Shown here: positions 1 to 14,600 of the stretch, one piece after another | How positions within the stretch are numbered: the first letter of the stretch is position 1 | How the letters are laid out: every line of letters begins with the position of its first letter | Assembly: GCF_022539665.2 (NCBI RefSeq) | Contig: NC_081332.1 | Location: forward strand, 2,315,773-2,379,772 | DNA from: Daphnia carinata | Taxonomy: Eukaryota > Arthropoda > Branchiopoda > Diplostraca > Daphniidae | Length of the DNA: 64,000 nucleotides | Reading direction: 5' to 3' | Position numbers and translations under genes: made by a program | The notes under the pieces: model-generated | Told to the model about the DNA's origin: nothing | Databases searched by the model: none | The model's input: the letters and a program-made list of their open reading frames with translations, nothing else

Positions 1-2115
1 ACCAGCGTTGCGTTTTATGGACCGTGTTCCATTATTTGAGATACCGGCCATGACGTCACATCCGTATCACCAAACCGGCTAGATTTGTAGTTGTTGTTTT
101 TTTTTTTTTTAAATAGTTGCACAGAAATCGGAGAATGGACAGTTCGTTATTTATCTTGTTAAAAAAGAAACGAAAATTTTCATTTTGTAACGCGTACAGG
201 AATACGAGTGATATGCGTGATTACCCAACATATAGAATTTTGTTTTTCGTTTGTTATCAGCTACACGTGGAGAGACTGATAATGTTAAGCACGTAGCGTA
301 TTGTAATTCTGATTTGGCGTGCCATGTGAATCGCCGCTTTCGATAGTTCAACGGGGTTTTAGTTCTTAATATTTTTTTGTTCTTGATGTGCATGGGTATG
401 CCTCCTGAATATCTATAGTACATCATCTGTTGTTGAACGTTCGGTCAGTTGCTTCGATTAGCGGCAGAGCGAGAATGAATCAGCGAGAACGACAACACAT
501 TTGATGTTAAACAATTATGGACTAACTCGTGAATAGTTTCGTCTTCATTGAATTGATGTCTGGACTCCGATTTTGGTGAGTCCATTTTTTTTTCAGAATT
601 ATTTCCAAAAACGCCGAGATTTTTTTTTGAATGTCCCAACAAAATGTCGCATTCTATAGCTAAGCCGAACTGCACAAAATCACGATGTTAGATTGTATTC
701 AGTTATGTTGCGTAATCATCAGCAATCAAATATGTATATTATTTCAGCGTTTTTGATCTACGCATTGTCCTCATCACGTAGACGTGTATCAAATGTGGAC
801 TCAGAGATCGCCGAGTTTTCTAACGCATAAAGGCAAATCATTGTACAACACACAATGTGTATTCAAAACACGCCTTTTGCCTACCCATTGGAGTTGCTTA
901 CATTTCGAAAAAGAGCCGACAAAAGTCTACATTTAAGCTTATTTTTTTTACGTTCAATTTGAGATTCTTACGTATATATGTTGAAAAAAGATGTCACCTA
1001 TATAATTTAACCCGGCTGACCAAGAGACTGCACCCAGCATATATATTTGGTCAACAACTTATTTAATTCTGTTCAACCTCCCCGCTAACCCATCACGATT
1101 GTTGTCCTTTTTTTTTCTTTTCTTTTCGAAGAACATACGGAAGGGACGAAATGTCATCAAATCAACCACTTTTGCTGACTTGACTCTTCTAGTCTATACT
1201 TTGGGTCCGGGATGGTGATTGTGCCTGTATTTTTTTTTTTTTTTTTATTTTATCGGACTTCCCCATGCGCGAGGCTTCTTCATTGTTTGCGTTTTAATTC
1301 GATCGGGGAATTCGATCTCCCCCCCTTCTTTTTGCTCCGTGCCCGACTTCCCTTTTAGTTTTCTCGTTGTTCTTCCCCTCTCCTGGTTCCAACGACTGTT
1401 GACTTATCTGTCGCAACCAGGCGCCTATATAATTTTCTTTTTCCTTTTTACTACAGATGGTAAAAGTCAAGACCAAAAAAACAAAAAAAAAAAAAGTCTT
1501 GGTGAGCTAGTCGATATATATATGTTCATTCTTTTTTTTTCTCCCCCAAACGTAATAGACCTAGTTTGGCTTACATAAACCTCATCATTTATCTTTCTTT
1601 CTTTCCCATTTTATTTTATTTATTAACGCATTTATTTATTTTTCTTTTTGGCTTCTTAAAAATGAATTTTTATAGCCTTTATAGTCATAACTCCACGTTC
1701 CATATTGCGATCGCATAAGCAGTGCATCTAACTGGTAGGCCTAATCGATTCGAAGAAAACACAATTTTTCACGGGGACGGTAGCAGATCTGAGCAATAAA
1801 AACTTACTCAAATAATTAAGACAAAAGAGCACTTCTAAAAGGGAGGGGAGAAAAAAATTAGGAAGCGATCACGGTGGATGTCGTGTACCGAGTGTTGATC
1901 AATTGCAAAACCACCAATTGATGGTATTAGGGCAGCTGCGTGAACGACTTAAAGGAGATGAGATAAAAGAAAAACAAAAAGAGGCAAAAAAACAAGCGTT
2001 GTTATACACTGTATTTATTAATTGGTGTAGCATATATAGGAATGGAGCGTCCTTAATTTCCTGTTTGGGCTAACAAACAAAAAAAAAAATTCTCATCTCT
2101 TTCCATTTGTTTAGC

Positions 2116-2120
<5 letters not shown>

Positions 2121-2160
<40 letters not shown>

Positions 2161-2165
2161 TTTTT
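2121..2165. repeat. (CT)n microsatellite followed by poly-T
   Basis: About 16 CT units run directly into about 14 T. On the minus strand this is a GAGA tract, the kind of sequence that GAGA-binding factors recognise in arthropod chromatin. Binding here is only a possibility. Confidence 0.9.
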
Positions 2166-5100
2166 GTTTTTTTTTGCTTGGATGCGGATAATTCCAAATC
2201 GGTTTTCCGGTTGCTCGTTAAAGGTCTTTGTCGTTGGTCTTGTTAAACCCCTATCCACCCGAAGAAAAACAAAAAGAAAAAAACTTGTTCGGACAATGTC
2301 TTATAACTGCGTCACGAGTGCTTTTCTGTAACTATAATTGATCACTCAATCAACGATATATATATATATAAGCTTGTTGCGTTTATTTGTCGGATTAAGG
2401 CTTAACCATTCAAATCTTTTGAATACAGTATATATACGTGTATTTATGTGACCTGTTGAAAACAGGCCGAAAAGAAATGCCTTTGGTAATTCGTTTCAGT
2501 TTGTATTTAAAATTTTAAGAATTCGAATTTTCCTCGTGCGCTTCGCACGAATTATGATATATATGATGCGTCGCTGTTTTGGGTTCACAAGTTCACATTG
2601 TTGATCGACCGAAGGTTATTAAAAAATTTTTTTTTGTGTGTGTTTGTGATGATCGAAGTCTTAATAAAAATGCCGTGCAACATGGCCAGATCATCTGCTG
2701 CATTTCCCTCCGATGAAAATTTGATGCATTACATTTTTGATCGCCGATGCGCATCGCCGTTGCTAAATGTATTAATGTCTCTGATTATTGATGTATATTT
2801 ATTGAAGTTATTTAGATTTATAGTCATTGATCTTGATATATACATTTGTGCGTCCTCATAATCGATGGTTGCCGAGAGCAAACGAGAAAGGGCCTCAACG
2901 TGACTCGTTTTTGTTTTGTTTTTCTCATCTCAATTGCAAGACACACACACGAATTTGTAGGTTTTACCGGTAATTGCTCAGTAAATCATCCAACTATAAA
3001 TCAAAATGATACGCGGCAAGCCAGCAGTGTTTGATATTTTCCCCGCAATAGCGAAACCTAAAATTCTTTATATTCGATGTGAAAAAAAGAAACACACAGA
3101 AACAAACACGTTGAACAAATGTGTTTCTGGCTGCAACCACAAGCGATAAAAAAATGAAAATTCTGGCTGGATTAGAGTATTATTAGAACTCTACCGTGAT
3201 CGATGTATTTTTTCATTTTTTTTATTTTTTTTTTTTTTTATTTTATTTTCTTAAATAATAGATCAACATACCTTATACCCTCGCTAAAATGTAGAGGCAT
3301 ATACAATATTACAGCGCACGTATATAAACCTCGTTTTGTGGTGCGATATACAACGAGGATGATTTGCAACTCATTTAGCAACATTTCGCTGTATTTTCGT
3401 CCGGGCATAAACAAACGCCCTTATACGTACGTGTTATGTTTACCTTTTATAGAAAAAAAAAACAAAACAAACGAACAGATGCTGTTTCTTAGATAGCCAA
3501 ACATTTCGGTTGGCATAATGCAAAATAATGAATATCATATCACGAACTGCAGTCAGATTTTTTTTTTCACGTTGCTCTTGTGATCGGACGCGTATATAAA
3601 TAAAGCCCAAAGAAATCCACGCGATTCACGTCGGAAATATTTCTGCGTTTACATCAGTAAATACCCCATTCGCTTTCGCCTGAAAAAGGAAGGCCCTTAT
3701 ACGATAATGCTTTTAAGTCAATAAAAACGTATTGCGTGTGTGTGTGTGTGCGTCCATCGAGTACATACGAAGGTGTACGGAAAGTCGGATTCGTTTATTG
3801 ATGGAACTCCCCCCCCCCCCCTTCTTTTTTTGTGCCTCGATTGCTATTTTTCTTTACATATACGCGCGTATGTACATGGGGGGATAATATGACATGCAGT
3901 GTTCACAAAAATCGTGCATAGCGTGTTTGCTTTAGTGGGTCGACCCGCTGCGAAAGACCAGATTTTGTTTTGAATTTTTGTTTTGTATTTTTTTATCCGC
4001 CCGATTACCATGTAGAAGACGTTGCTGAGGCTCCGTTTTGAATTAGGTTGCACCTACTGGAATATAATCATCCGAGCCTGCGTAACACTTGCTTTTATTT
4101 TGCGCTCTCTCGTCGATGAGAGTGTATTTGGTAACGTTATGCTCTTCCAAGTATAAATAACGTAAAATCAACGGATGTTGTACAGAGCAAATACATTCGA
4201 TGCTGGACTTGTTTTCTGCGATAAAAGAATACGGCCAACCTATACGCATTTTGTTGTTTGATTTTTTTCCCCCCTCTGTTTTAGGTTCAGAGATTTGATA
4301 TTTTTTGAACGATAAACTCAAGAGTTTCAACGGCGTTCGTTATTGTCTTGATTTTTACATAATAATCGATTGCATTTTATTTTTGTACACCTTTTCGCAT
4401 AGGATTATCACAGTTTTTAAGAGTTTGGCCGAAAACAACAGCGTCCAGATAACGTAGACACTCATTTCTTTTGAGCGCGAGATTCATTGATCAATTGTGG
4501 CCGCATTATATACAAAGACATGCGAAGGAAAGTGAGAGGGGTCAAGAACTTTCTTATTTCGGGATAATGTACATGTTGTCTTATTATTAGCTTATACGTC
4601 TTATTATTACCAGCTTTCTATACGTTATATGCCACACGCAGCACTGTTTGGCGTATACAGCTAACTTCTTCTTTTGCCTTTACCCATTTTTCGGAGCAAT
4701 CTTAATTTAATGAGTTTGTCTTGTCGACCTCTAGATATCTACTCGTATATTAATTCCCATTGGTTATACGTTTAGGGAAAACCAACTGTACACGACAACC
4801 CTCTTACGGACTCGGTCCTACAGATGACCAAGTTTCTATTTCCCGGCTAGTTGGGGGGGATAAGTTATCATTTTTAAATCATCGAGTAGCTATACGTAAC
4901 AATCTTAGTACACTAACAATCAGAATTTTCTATTGGATTTTCTATAGCAAATGCATTTCTTTTTGAAAAACGTCGTTTCATTTTTGGGCAAATTCCATCA
5001 CCGAATTTCAGGCTTTTTATCTTTTTTTTTTACCGTTTACAATAACGAATAGATTTAACATCTTAGTCTCTCTTTTTTTTTAATAAGAAAAGAAATGTTT

Positions 5101-8100
5101 AACTACTATAGACTGTGAATGATTTTCATGTCTTTTCAGCCGTTTATATACCATCGACTTTGCTTCAACGGGTCGTTCTCTCAAAAAGACGGAAGCCGAG
5201 ATCGAAATGGAGCCGGGCCCAATATTTCTCTCTACTTCCTCCCGATTCCAATTTAATTTTAATTTTTTTTTTTTTATTTTTGCCCCGCTTTTTTTATAGT
5301 TAAAAGACAGCGGACTTCCATAGTGGAAGGATGTCCCCACACACGTAAAGAAAAAAAGAACTGGCTCTCCACTAGATTTCTTTTTTCTAAGGCATCGTTA
5401 TTATATACTAACGATAGAACGCCTTCGAACTCAGCTTCATTTTGCTTCACTTCACCTTTTTTATTTTATTTTATTTGAAAGGCAAACATGTAAGACGCCT
5501 ACACGCGTTGCTTCACGCGCACAAGTGATGACTCGAAAACGAACATTTTCAAAGTTGAGCGAAGTTGGAAAGCGGCGTTCTTTTGTCCGTATGAAAGAAT
5601 GAATTGTCGGTGCAGACGTTCGAGATTCAGTGAGCATTTTCATAGTTAACACAAAACTAAATGACGGTCTTGAAATGTCTTTAAATGTTACGTTTCTCAT
5701 CACTTCCAAAGACGAATGCAATCACGAAAAATAGCGTCGCCATTTTTCGTTATAATTACAATAAGCAAAGAATTTCGTTTCTTATCGAAAATATTTAATG
5801 AAAACACTTTTTTTTTCAGATTTAATCATTGATATACAACTTATTATTTAGAGCCGTGTACACTTATCACGTACTAAGTGGGGTCGAATGATTTTTTCCT
5901 TTTTTTTTTAGGAGGGTGTTATAAAGGGCATTAAGCCGCCATGCCATTAGGTAGCCAAGGTCTATATAACCGTCTCAACAAATTCTTTTCACTTTTTTGT
6001 TTATGGTAAGTTGATAAGACAGAAAGAGAATAGAAAACATATAAAGAAAAAAAAAAGAAGGAAACCGAAGGGGTATATATAATCAAGACCCACCAAAAAA
6101 AAAATCGAGTTGTCAGTTTCGAACACAATGGCAACGGAACAGTTTGAAAAAAAAAGAAAAGAAATTGGGGTAAAAACCTATGAATTTACCCCCTTTTTTC
6201 GTTTCCACGAAGTACACCTTTTTTTATTTATTTTTTTTTTTTTTTTATTCCGTGTAACCCCCCTGTCTCATGCGTGAGAGCGTCTTTCTCGTCTTTTATC
6301 CTGTTTTACGGCAAGTAAGAATATCGTGAGATATTACCCTCTTTAGGAACCAAAAATAGGGCAAAAACGGCATGTGTTCACTAGATTCATACAAATCGAA
6401 CATAAAAGAATTCGTTTTTTTTTTCCTTCAGATATTTCCTTTTTTTATGAATCACATAACACGTAAACGGGTACCAGACGAAGAACAAAAAAAAAAGGGG
6501 TTATAATAGATTTTTTTTTTTTTTACCCTAAAAACAAAAATTGGGTAACTTGGTGGAAGTTTCACGATGTTTTCCAGGATGGAAAAAAAAATCTATTTTT
6601 TTTTATAACAAGACAATTTTGAAAAAGAACGTCTATCAACTTGTTAGAGGATGGGGGGTTATAACAATGCATATCGAACTTGATATAGCGGTTACCGAAA
6701 ACACGTAAGCATCCAGTTCAATTCGATCAAACCAAAACATTTCTGTGCACTGTGTGTTTCATTAGCGCTGCTAAGCATGAACTGCACATTAGAGAAAAAA
6801 GAATGTGAGTTCATTTGAGATATGGCCATTTCGATAACAGCGTAAACCATGAGCACGTTACGTGCATACTCTTAAAGTGGGGCACTTCAAATGAGATTGT
6901 ATTTTTCATTTTAGGCAACGACGAAGGTCTTCTAATTGATAAACGATTAACCAACTGATAATGAAGCAGTTTGTGCTCATCTATACGTGACCTACCATTA
7001 AAATGGTGTTATATAGTTGTTTTTTTTTCTTCTTACGTTACCTGTGAAAAAAAAATAATAATAAATAAGAATGAATAGCAAATGCGATGAGTGGAACCAT
7101 TCTCTCCTACTTTATTATTCTATTGCCTGTGAAAGGAGAAACGAAAGAAAAAAAAAACACAGTTTTCCAGAAGGATATGGAGTTGTTAAAAATTTGGGGA
7201 AATCTTGGTCCAAATTCTCATAGATAAAAGAAGGAAGAGCAAAAAAAAAAAAAAAAAAAGAAAAATTTTTGGAAAAAAAAAAAGGGGGTTTCAGTAAAAA
7301 AGAGGGAAATACTCCCCAAAAAAAAGTGAATGGCTCACTTTTTTTGATCCACCCCTTATTCATTGCCGAGGAGTCTATAGAATTGCATTGCTTGTTATAT
7401 AATCCTTTTTTCCTTTTCCGTTTTGAGGAAAAAAAAAAAAAAAAGATAGAAAGAAGCGTGTGAATATTCCGTCCTGCTATAGGCAGATAATCGACTCGTT
7501 TTTTTTTCTGGGGGGGGGGGGGGCCTTTAGGTGTTCTCACCAACTAAATAAATTACCTCTCCTTCTTGCCCTTAAAAAAAGAAAAAAAAAGGACGCTTTA
7601 AACACTTTAATTATTGGCTCGAATTCACTATGCGAATTCGCAACGGGTTTAATAGAGCACCATAAAAAAAAAAAAGATAATGATAAATGTTTCGGTTAAA
7701 CAACACACTCTTCGTTCGCTTGCGTTTTCGCTCGTTAGTTCAAAATGGAACATCGAATCGATATCTTATCATTGAAACATCGAAGCATTTGCTTTGCTGT
7801 TTATGTTACTTAGCATTGCGGTTAACATTTTCTACAATCAAAGATAAGAACGCGATTTAACTCTCTACTCACTTCCCATTTATTTTCAAAAATAGGGGGA
7901 AAAAAATAGGTTAAGACAGCGGAGAATAAAAAATAAAATTTAATATTTATACTCCGCGCAACTGGCAAAAAAAAAAACCTTTATCATGAAAATATTTTTT
8001 TTTTCCAGTTTCGGGGTAAAAAAAAATAAAGAAGAGGTTTAAAAAAAAATGCGTTTTCCCTATCAAAGGCCTATATACTCGTTGTGTATGTGTGTGTCTA

Positions 8101-10324
8101 TCCCTCTCTCTTCACGTTTTTCTAAAATGCTTTTTGCATAACAAATGGTGGTTTTTCAGGAAACTTCCTTGCACAATACTTTGAATAACAGCCGTTTTTT
8201 TTCCAAAGATTTTTGTCACCCTATCTCTCTATACTCTCCCAAAATGTTCCCATCGACCCAACGAAAAAAAAAAATAAATGTATAAAAAAAAGGATGAAAT
8301 TTCCCACGCTGGAATTCCGTATTGTGCACTACCGTTTCCTTATTTTCGGATTTTTTTTTTTTCTCTCTCGCTTTCTTTTGTGCAATGAATTCGAGCTGGT
8401 TTTTTCTTTTTTATTTGGAGAGATATACCTGCATTTGAACGCATTAGCATTCACCTAAAAAAAAAAAAAAAAAAAAGAAGGGGGGGGTGGATGTTTCGAT
8501 AGCAAAGGATTGAATTGCCTAACACATCCTTTTATTTTGCTGAAAAATAGTTTTTTTCTCCTTTTTTTTTTGTATGTGTGTGTAGATTACATAAAAATTG
8601 TATTTAGAAAAAAAAAAGGATATTGGAATTCAAAACTGAACCGGTAACTGCCAAATGTTCGGTATACGACTTGTGTGTAAGAACTTCCGAGTGAGTTTTG
8701 AAAGGCTACGCAGAGGAAAACAATGTCAAAATTACAATGGCAGATGGTATAACAATCTAAAAGCACATTCTTTTTTTTTGAAACTATAAAAAATAAAGTT
8801 CTGGGAAAAAAAAGCAAAAAAAAATAATAATTTATTCGTTTATTATACCCTGAGACCCGTTCTCAGGTTGCACCAGTTTCCTCTTCGAAATATCGCAAAT
8901 TTGGCAATGGTGTGTACGGGGAAATTTCAAATGTCTACCTTAATTCAAAGGAAACACGGTGTATGTACATACTAGAAATACTTCTAGTCATTTAAAATGA
9001 TAGTTTATTACTTTCTCAGCTCGTTTAGACGTTGCCTTGTGCAAACACATATCCCCCCCCTTCCTTTTTATTTGCCATGCCGCCATCTGCATATGCTGCT
9101 CCGGAAGCCACTGTTGCTTACTCATGCAGAAACGATTGATAGAGGCAAAAAGGGATACTCTTGAAAGCTTTCGATTAGAATGCAAATCATGGGGCGTTGT
9201 ATAGATTCCACGTTTCATCATCAAAAAAAGAAAAAGCAGAATTAAGGAGGGGGGGAGATCTCCAACTCCCCCCCCCCACCCCACCCTGTTCTATAAAATC
9301 TCTTCACGGTTCGAATGCGAGACGAACATTTTGAGCTCAAAAAATGCATTTTCAGGGAAAGAAAAGGAAATTCAAAGGGGAAGCTACAAATGAGACACAC
9401 GCGGGGAGGGAGAACCGTGAGGGGTGATGATCGAAATTTAAGTCCCCCCCCCCTTCTTTTATTTTTAGGGGATTCTATCTCCATCCCGTAGTACGTACAG
9501 GACTATTCATTATACTGGACAGGGCAAAAAGTTTACGCATATTTAAAAAAAATCGGTATTCTTGCATAATGCAAGCCAAAAAGATCGATAGAAGATGGAC
9601 ATTCATTTCTGAGTCCAATTTCATAAAACTAAGGGGGGTTGAAATTAGAAAGGATGGGAAAGAGATTTTTTTTTTTTTAGTTTCCCTCCTTTAATTAGAG
9701 GCACGCACCACGGCTCATTTAAACAATGAAAGACCAAGTGTCGAAAAGAGGGCCGGCAACTCGTGGAGATAGGTGGCCGTTCTCCCCTCCCTTCCACCCT
9801 TATACGGAGATTCAACTGACCTCCTTCCGGAAGAAGGAAAAGGAGGAGGCAGGAGGAGGAGGGCGAACGACGGACGGGAGTATATGCAGTAAAAGATAAA
9901 TGGCATATAGGGGGCAACCCGAGACGAACTGTGAGGGTGAAAGAAACAGGAGAACAGGCCTGAGATATATCTAGAATGATTGTCGATAACAACGAATTGC
10001 CAACTCAAACGGCTAAACAGATTCATAGTGGGATCAAGGCTCACATCAATTGTTTTTTTTTTCAATTGAATTTTTTTTTGTAGAAAATCTAAATAAAATG
10101 TTTGCATTAATCCGAAAATTTCGAAGAAATCAAAACGTAATTTTTTTTAAAGTTTTCTTGAAAGAAAAAAAAATTTGGAATTATTGGCTACTGCTTCGGA
10201 TATCGTCCAGGTTGACTCAGCAGGTCTCTCACGAATAAAACAAAAGAAACAGAAGATTATTCAAACATGAGCTGGTCATACAGAGAATCATGTGCATACA
10301 ACTTTGGTTGATTATTTCAACCAT

Positions 10325-10332
10325 ATGCAAAT
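10325..10332 (+). promoter_or_regulatory. POU octamer ATGCAAAT
   Basis: Exact match to the consensus octamer bound by POU class 2 proteins. A second exact octamer on the minus strand lies about 350 bases downstream, at 10682-10689. Both are upstream of a gene that encodes this class of protein. Occupancy is not shown by sequence. Confidence 0.4.
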
Positions 10333-12865
10333 GAGGGGAGAGCAAAAAGAAAAAAAGGGGGGAGCTCCTACCATTGTAGATCACGTTCCGTTTCGCAGCG
10401 TGACGCAAGTACAATATTGGGACTGTCGAGGTTTATATACCATTCTTTTTCCTGATGTATTCAAAAATGTTGGCCCCTTTTCTTTTCTTTTTACTGGCTC
10501 GGTGTATGATGTTTGGTCAGCTGAGTTTTTGGATGTTGTTGTATCTACCTGCGGAAAGAAGTGGCGATATGCCATTAGCATTTCAAATCTCTCGAATATG
10601 ACGTATATATGAACGACGCTCTTCGTCAGCTCCTTGTTTGTTAAAAAAAAAAACGTGACTTTGATGTTAACGAAATGTGACATTTGCATGCTGCATTTCA
10701 ACACGCGTTTCCTCGATTTCTCAATGGATTGATTGCGTCAATGAAATCAAACCCTTTCGTGTCCTCTCACGCTGTTTTCTAATTGAAAACAAATGCCGTT
10801 TGATGACAACCAATTCTTTTGAATTGTTAAGCATCACTACGTTCAACTCTATTTGATATATCTATTTTTAAAAAACCGTATATATCTACGTTAAAACGCG
10901 ATGTTTCGAACAGAAGTGAAACAAAAGGTGTTCTAAAGTGGGCGGATAGAAACGGCCCTATACCTTTTTTTCTTCCCCCTTTCTTAAAAGACAATGTGTG
11001 AACCCCCCCAAATACGTTTTTGTGCGGGCCTCGTATTTTGTTCGGTGCGTATTTCCGATCGTAAAACAAAACCAAAAAAAAAAAAAAAAAAATCGAGATG
11101 TTATGTATAGAAAGTAATTCGAACCTTTGCCTGAATTGCATCTGTAACCTTCAACGAACTGCGGTCAAGTGCTCTATGTGTGGCAATAAGAAAAACTGTA
11201 TAGATATATAGAAGAGGCAACCAGAAGGATTTATTAGGCATTCCTAATTTCCTTCTTTTTTTTTTTCTTTTTCGGAAATATATGTAAACCATAGTTAAGA
11301 AGGAGCAGAAGGAGGAATGGAGTTTAAAGTAGGCGGTACGCCTCTGTTATATGTAGGTAGACCATCAGGGTCCGCTTCTCACCTAGTTCAATTAAACCGT
11401 CGAGTTTCCCTCCCGATTTTTCTTTTGGCATCAACGTCGATATGTACACCGCCTTCAAATGGGGGTTCCACCTCCATCCCACCTCCTATCCTCCCACTCG
11501 AACCTCCCCCGTGAAAACAAAAGAAAAACCAAAAGACAGATGGACGGAGTAGTTAAGAACAAAAAAAAAAAGAAAGAAAATTTGCTTTTAAAAAGCGCAT
11601 AAAATAAATAAATAAAAAGAATTGGGTCTTACGACAAATTGTTAACGACTCCATCGAAAAATGTTTCTTGGTTCTACTTTAATTGCTTCAGAAAAAAAAA
11701 TAATAATAATAACTTGTACATATCTAGTCCACCCAATCAGTTAAAACATGAAATCGCTTGCAGCCCCTATCCAATTTGTTGGCATTTCATTTTAAAAAGA
11801 ACTAACTGAAGGAGCACCAATAAATAGATAACAATAGACGAGGCGATTGTCCCTTTTATTCTATTTCGCCAAAGAAAATTTCAACATTTTTTTCAAAAAA
11901 AAAAAAACTTTGGGAAAGAAGAAGTTCCATTTGATATAATAACGGTCTTGTTGAATCGCAGGCTGTGAACATTTCAACTCATACGTCTATACGTCTATTT
12001 AAAAACCCTTTTTACAAAAAAAAAAAAAAAAGAAACAAAACAAGGGAATTAAATGATGTCCTCAAAGCAAAAAAAAAGTAGCACAGAGGCCAAAAAAAAA
12101 ACATAACAGACCATATTTATATATATAATATATATTTTTTTAAAGTTTATATGAAACAAGTCGAGACGGAGGCGCGGGAAAAAAAAAACACATACACGAT
12201 TGAATTATGTGTAGTGAAACTATATCTAAGCTACTTATACACATTTATATAGACGCCGGGGAGAATTTAGTTTTTTTTTTTTTTTTTTTTTTCTTTCGTC
12301 ATGCAAAATTCGATCTACTCACGCGTCCCAACAGCGGGCGGTCTTCATATTTTTTGTTTTCAAGATTTCACGCTGCCGTGTGTTGGCCATAACGCCTGGC
12401 TGAACAAACAATCATAAGAAAAAAAAAGGGGGGGATAGGATAGCTGCTGCAACCTAAATATATTTCGATAAAAAGTATATATATACTATTATATATTTGA
12501 TAGACGTAAAAAAAAAAAAGGCTTGGGTGTAGAGAAAAATGAAAAAAAAAAAAACTGTCTCATTTTCAAAAGAGTGATGATCCCGCGTTCCGTATAGATT
12601 TCTTTTTTTTTTTTTTTCTTTTTTGCTCAAACGCATAACACCCCCGTTATTTGATTTATTCCATCGTGTGTAATATCGTTCGCAATAACAATGGCGACGC
12701 CTGCTCCCCCGTGTGAGGTCCCACACATACGAACAGACAAAAAGAAATGGAAGCCTAAAAAAATCCGAGAAAGAAAACCAACGGTAAATTTCAAATGATT
12801 AAAATTTGAAACGATGTAATTGCATTTGCCAAGATTGTATATATCGGGCACAGCAAAGCGTGGTG

Positions 12866-12887
12866 TATATATATATATATATATATA
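12866..12887. repeat. (TA)n microsatellite
   Basis: Uninterrupted TA run of about 11 units in AT-rich non-coding DNA, self-complementary and able to extrude as a cruciform. Confidence 0.9.
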
Positions 12888-14560
12888 CAGTATATATTCG
12901 TATATAATCCGATTTTCTTCGTATTTCAATGTTTTTTCGCTGCGGCTATTGTTGAATTATTCAAAGGTGGATGTTTGCTTTATTGATTATGGCCGAGTGG
13001 TAGAGAGAGAGAGAAAGGGCCATCGAAAAGTCTTTTATTGATGCCCACTAAAGGCACTATGACTGATTCGAATTCCCATTTTACAGAGTGCTGGCCGCTG
13101 CTGGCTGCTGCCGGTGCTGCTGCTCTCTTTATATAGTTGTATGGATGTTTGCCCTCTTGTGAAAAGCTAACGTCTTTCCTAATATATACCTATTCGTTGA
13201 ATACATATTGTCAAATTTAGTCCAGTATCCCCCCCCCCACAAACACGCTATATAGACTTGGAAGAAAAACTTCAAACACACACGAGTTTTTGAGCTTGAA
13301 GATGCTGAAATAGAAGAGCGTCTGTGAGAGCTTCGTTGCACAGCACCAGAAGCCCGTTGCGCTTTTTATTGATTTGCTCAGCTGTATTACGTAGCTCTTC
13401 TTCTTCTTCTTTTTTTTTCTTTATTTCTACGATGATATTCCAACGCAGTTGACATCCAACGTGGCGAAAAAAAAAAAAAATAAAAGAGGTCGATGTCGAA
13501 TGGCAAATGAGGCAGAATAATCAAAAGCTAAAATGAACAAGTGACGCCCTAAAAAAAAAATATATACAGTATATAAAAAGAACAGCAATCAATTGAGAAC
13601 GAACGAAAAACACATAGCGGGAGCATATATTAACGATATCCATTAAGCGGGTGCGCAGTTTAAACGCGGAGCTTTTAAACAATGATGTATCGTTAAGAAT
13701 GGACGTCATGCCCGATTGCTTATTACGCAATCAATAACGCACACGTTCTTTCTAGGATGCACCCAATAGACTCGCATGTATAGCTATTTTCGGCACAGTT
13801 TTTATTCGATTATTAAATGTTTTGAATAGTTAAAACGCGATGATGAAATGAATAGGCTCATATTTTCCTTCATTAACGGATCACGATTATAATTAAGCAT
13901 TAATGCGCAACGGCTACTGTATAAATAGCGCGTTCTTATTTTCTATTAACAATTCGAAATTCCGCGTTTAGTCCGAGATAAACGGAAAAAATGTTATCCA
14001 GTTAAATAAGTAAATAAATAAATAAAAGCTGTGCCATATTGACTTGCACTGTTGCAAGAAGCGGGAGAAAAATATGATCGTGAGAGAGAGGCGCGATGCG
14101 GACGATAGGATAACCTTTGTTGATTGGTCATTGTTTGCTTTCGACTTTTCCGACTGGAACACACACATACACGCACAGAGAGAGAGAGAGAAATTCCAGT
14201 CCTTTCTAGTCCTTGTTCGATGAATCGTTTCTCTTTAATTTCGCTTGTGTGTTTGACGTTTAGCGGCCAACACGCAGCCATTTGTTCAAGACTCTTTTTG
14301 AAGACGTTAATTAAAAATAACAGCCGCAACGCTAGCACTAGAATACCCACGTTGTGTTTTACACTGATTGAACACCTTATTCTTACCTCTTTAATTCAAA
14401 GCTGCATTCGAACATGTTCCATAACAAAGAACAAGCAACATACTGAAAGCTTTTGTTTTTTTGTTTTTTTCGGGCTAGTACCACCGTCTATATTTTCAGA
14501 AGATGATGTCACATGAGCTAGACAGATTACCGTCCTCCATTGCGACTATCCACACATTAT

Positions 14561-14600
14561 TTATATATAATAACATATATATATATATATATAATATATA
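14561..14600. repeat. Compound (TA)n tract
   Basis: About 40 bases of slightly interrupted TA repeats. A second (TA)n tract lies at 14945-14962. No gene is near. Confidence 0.85.
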
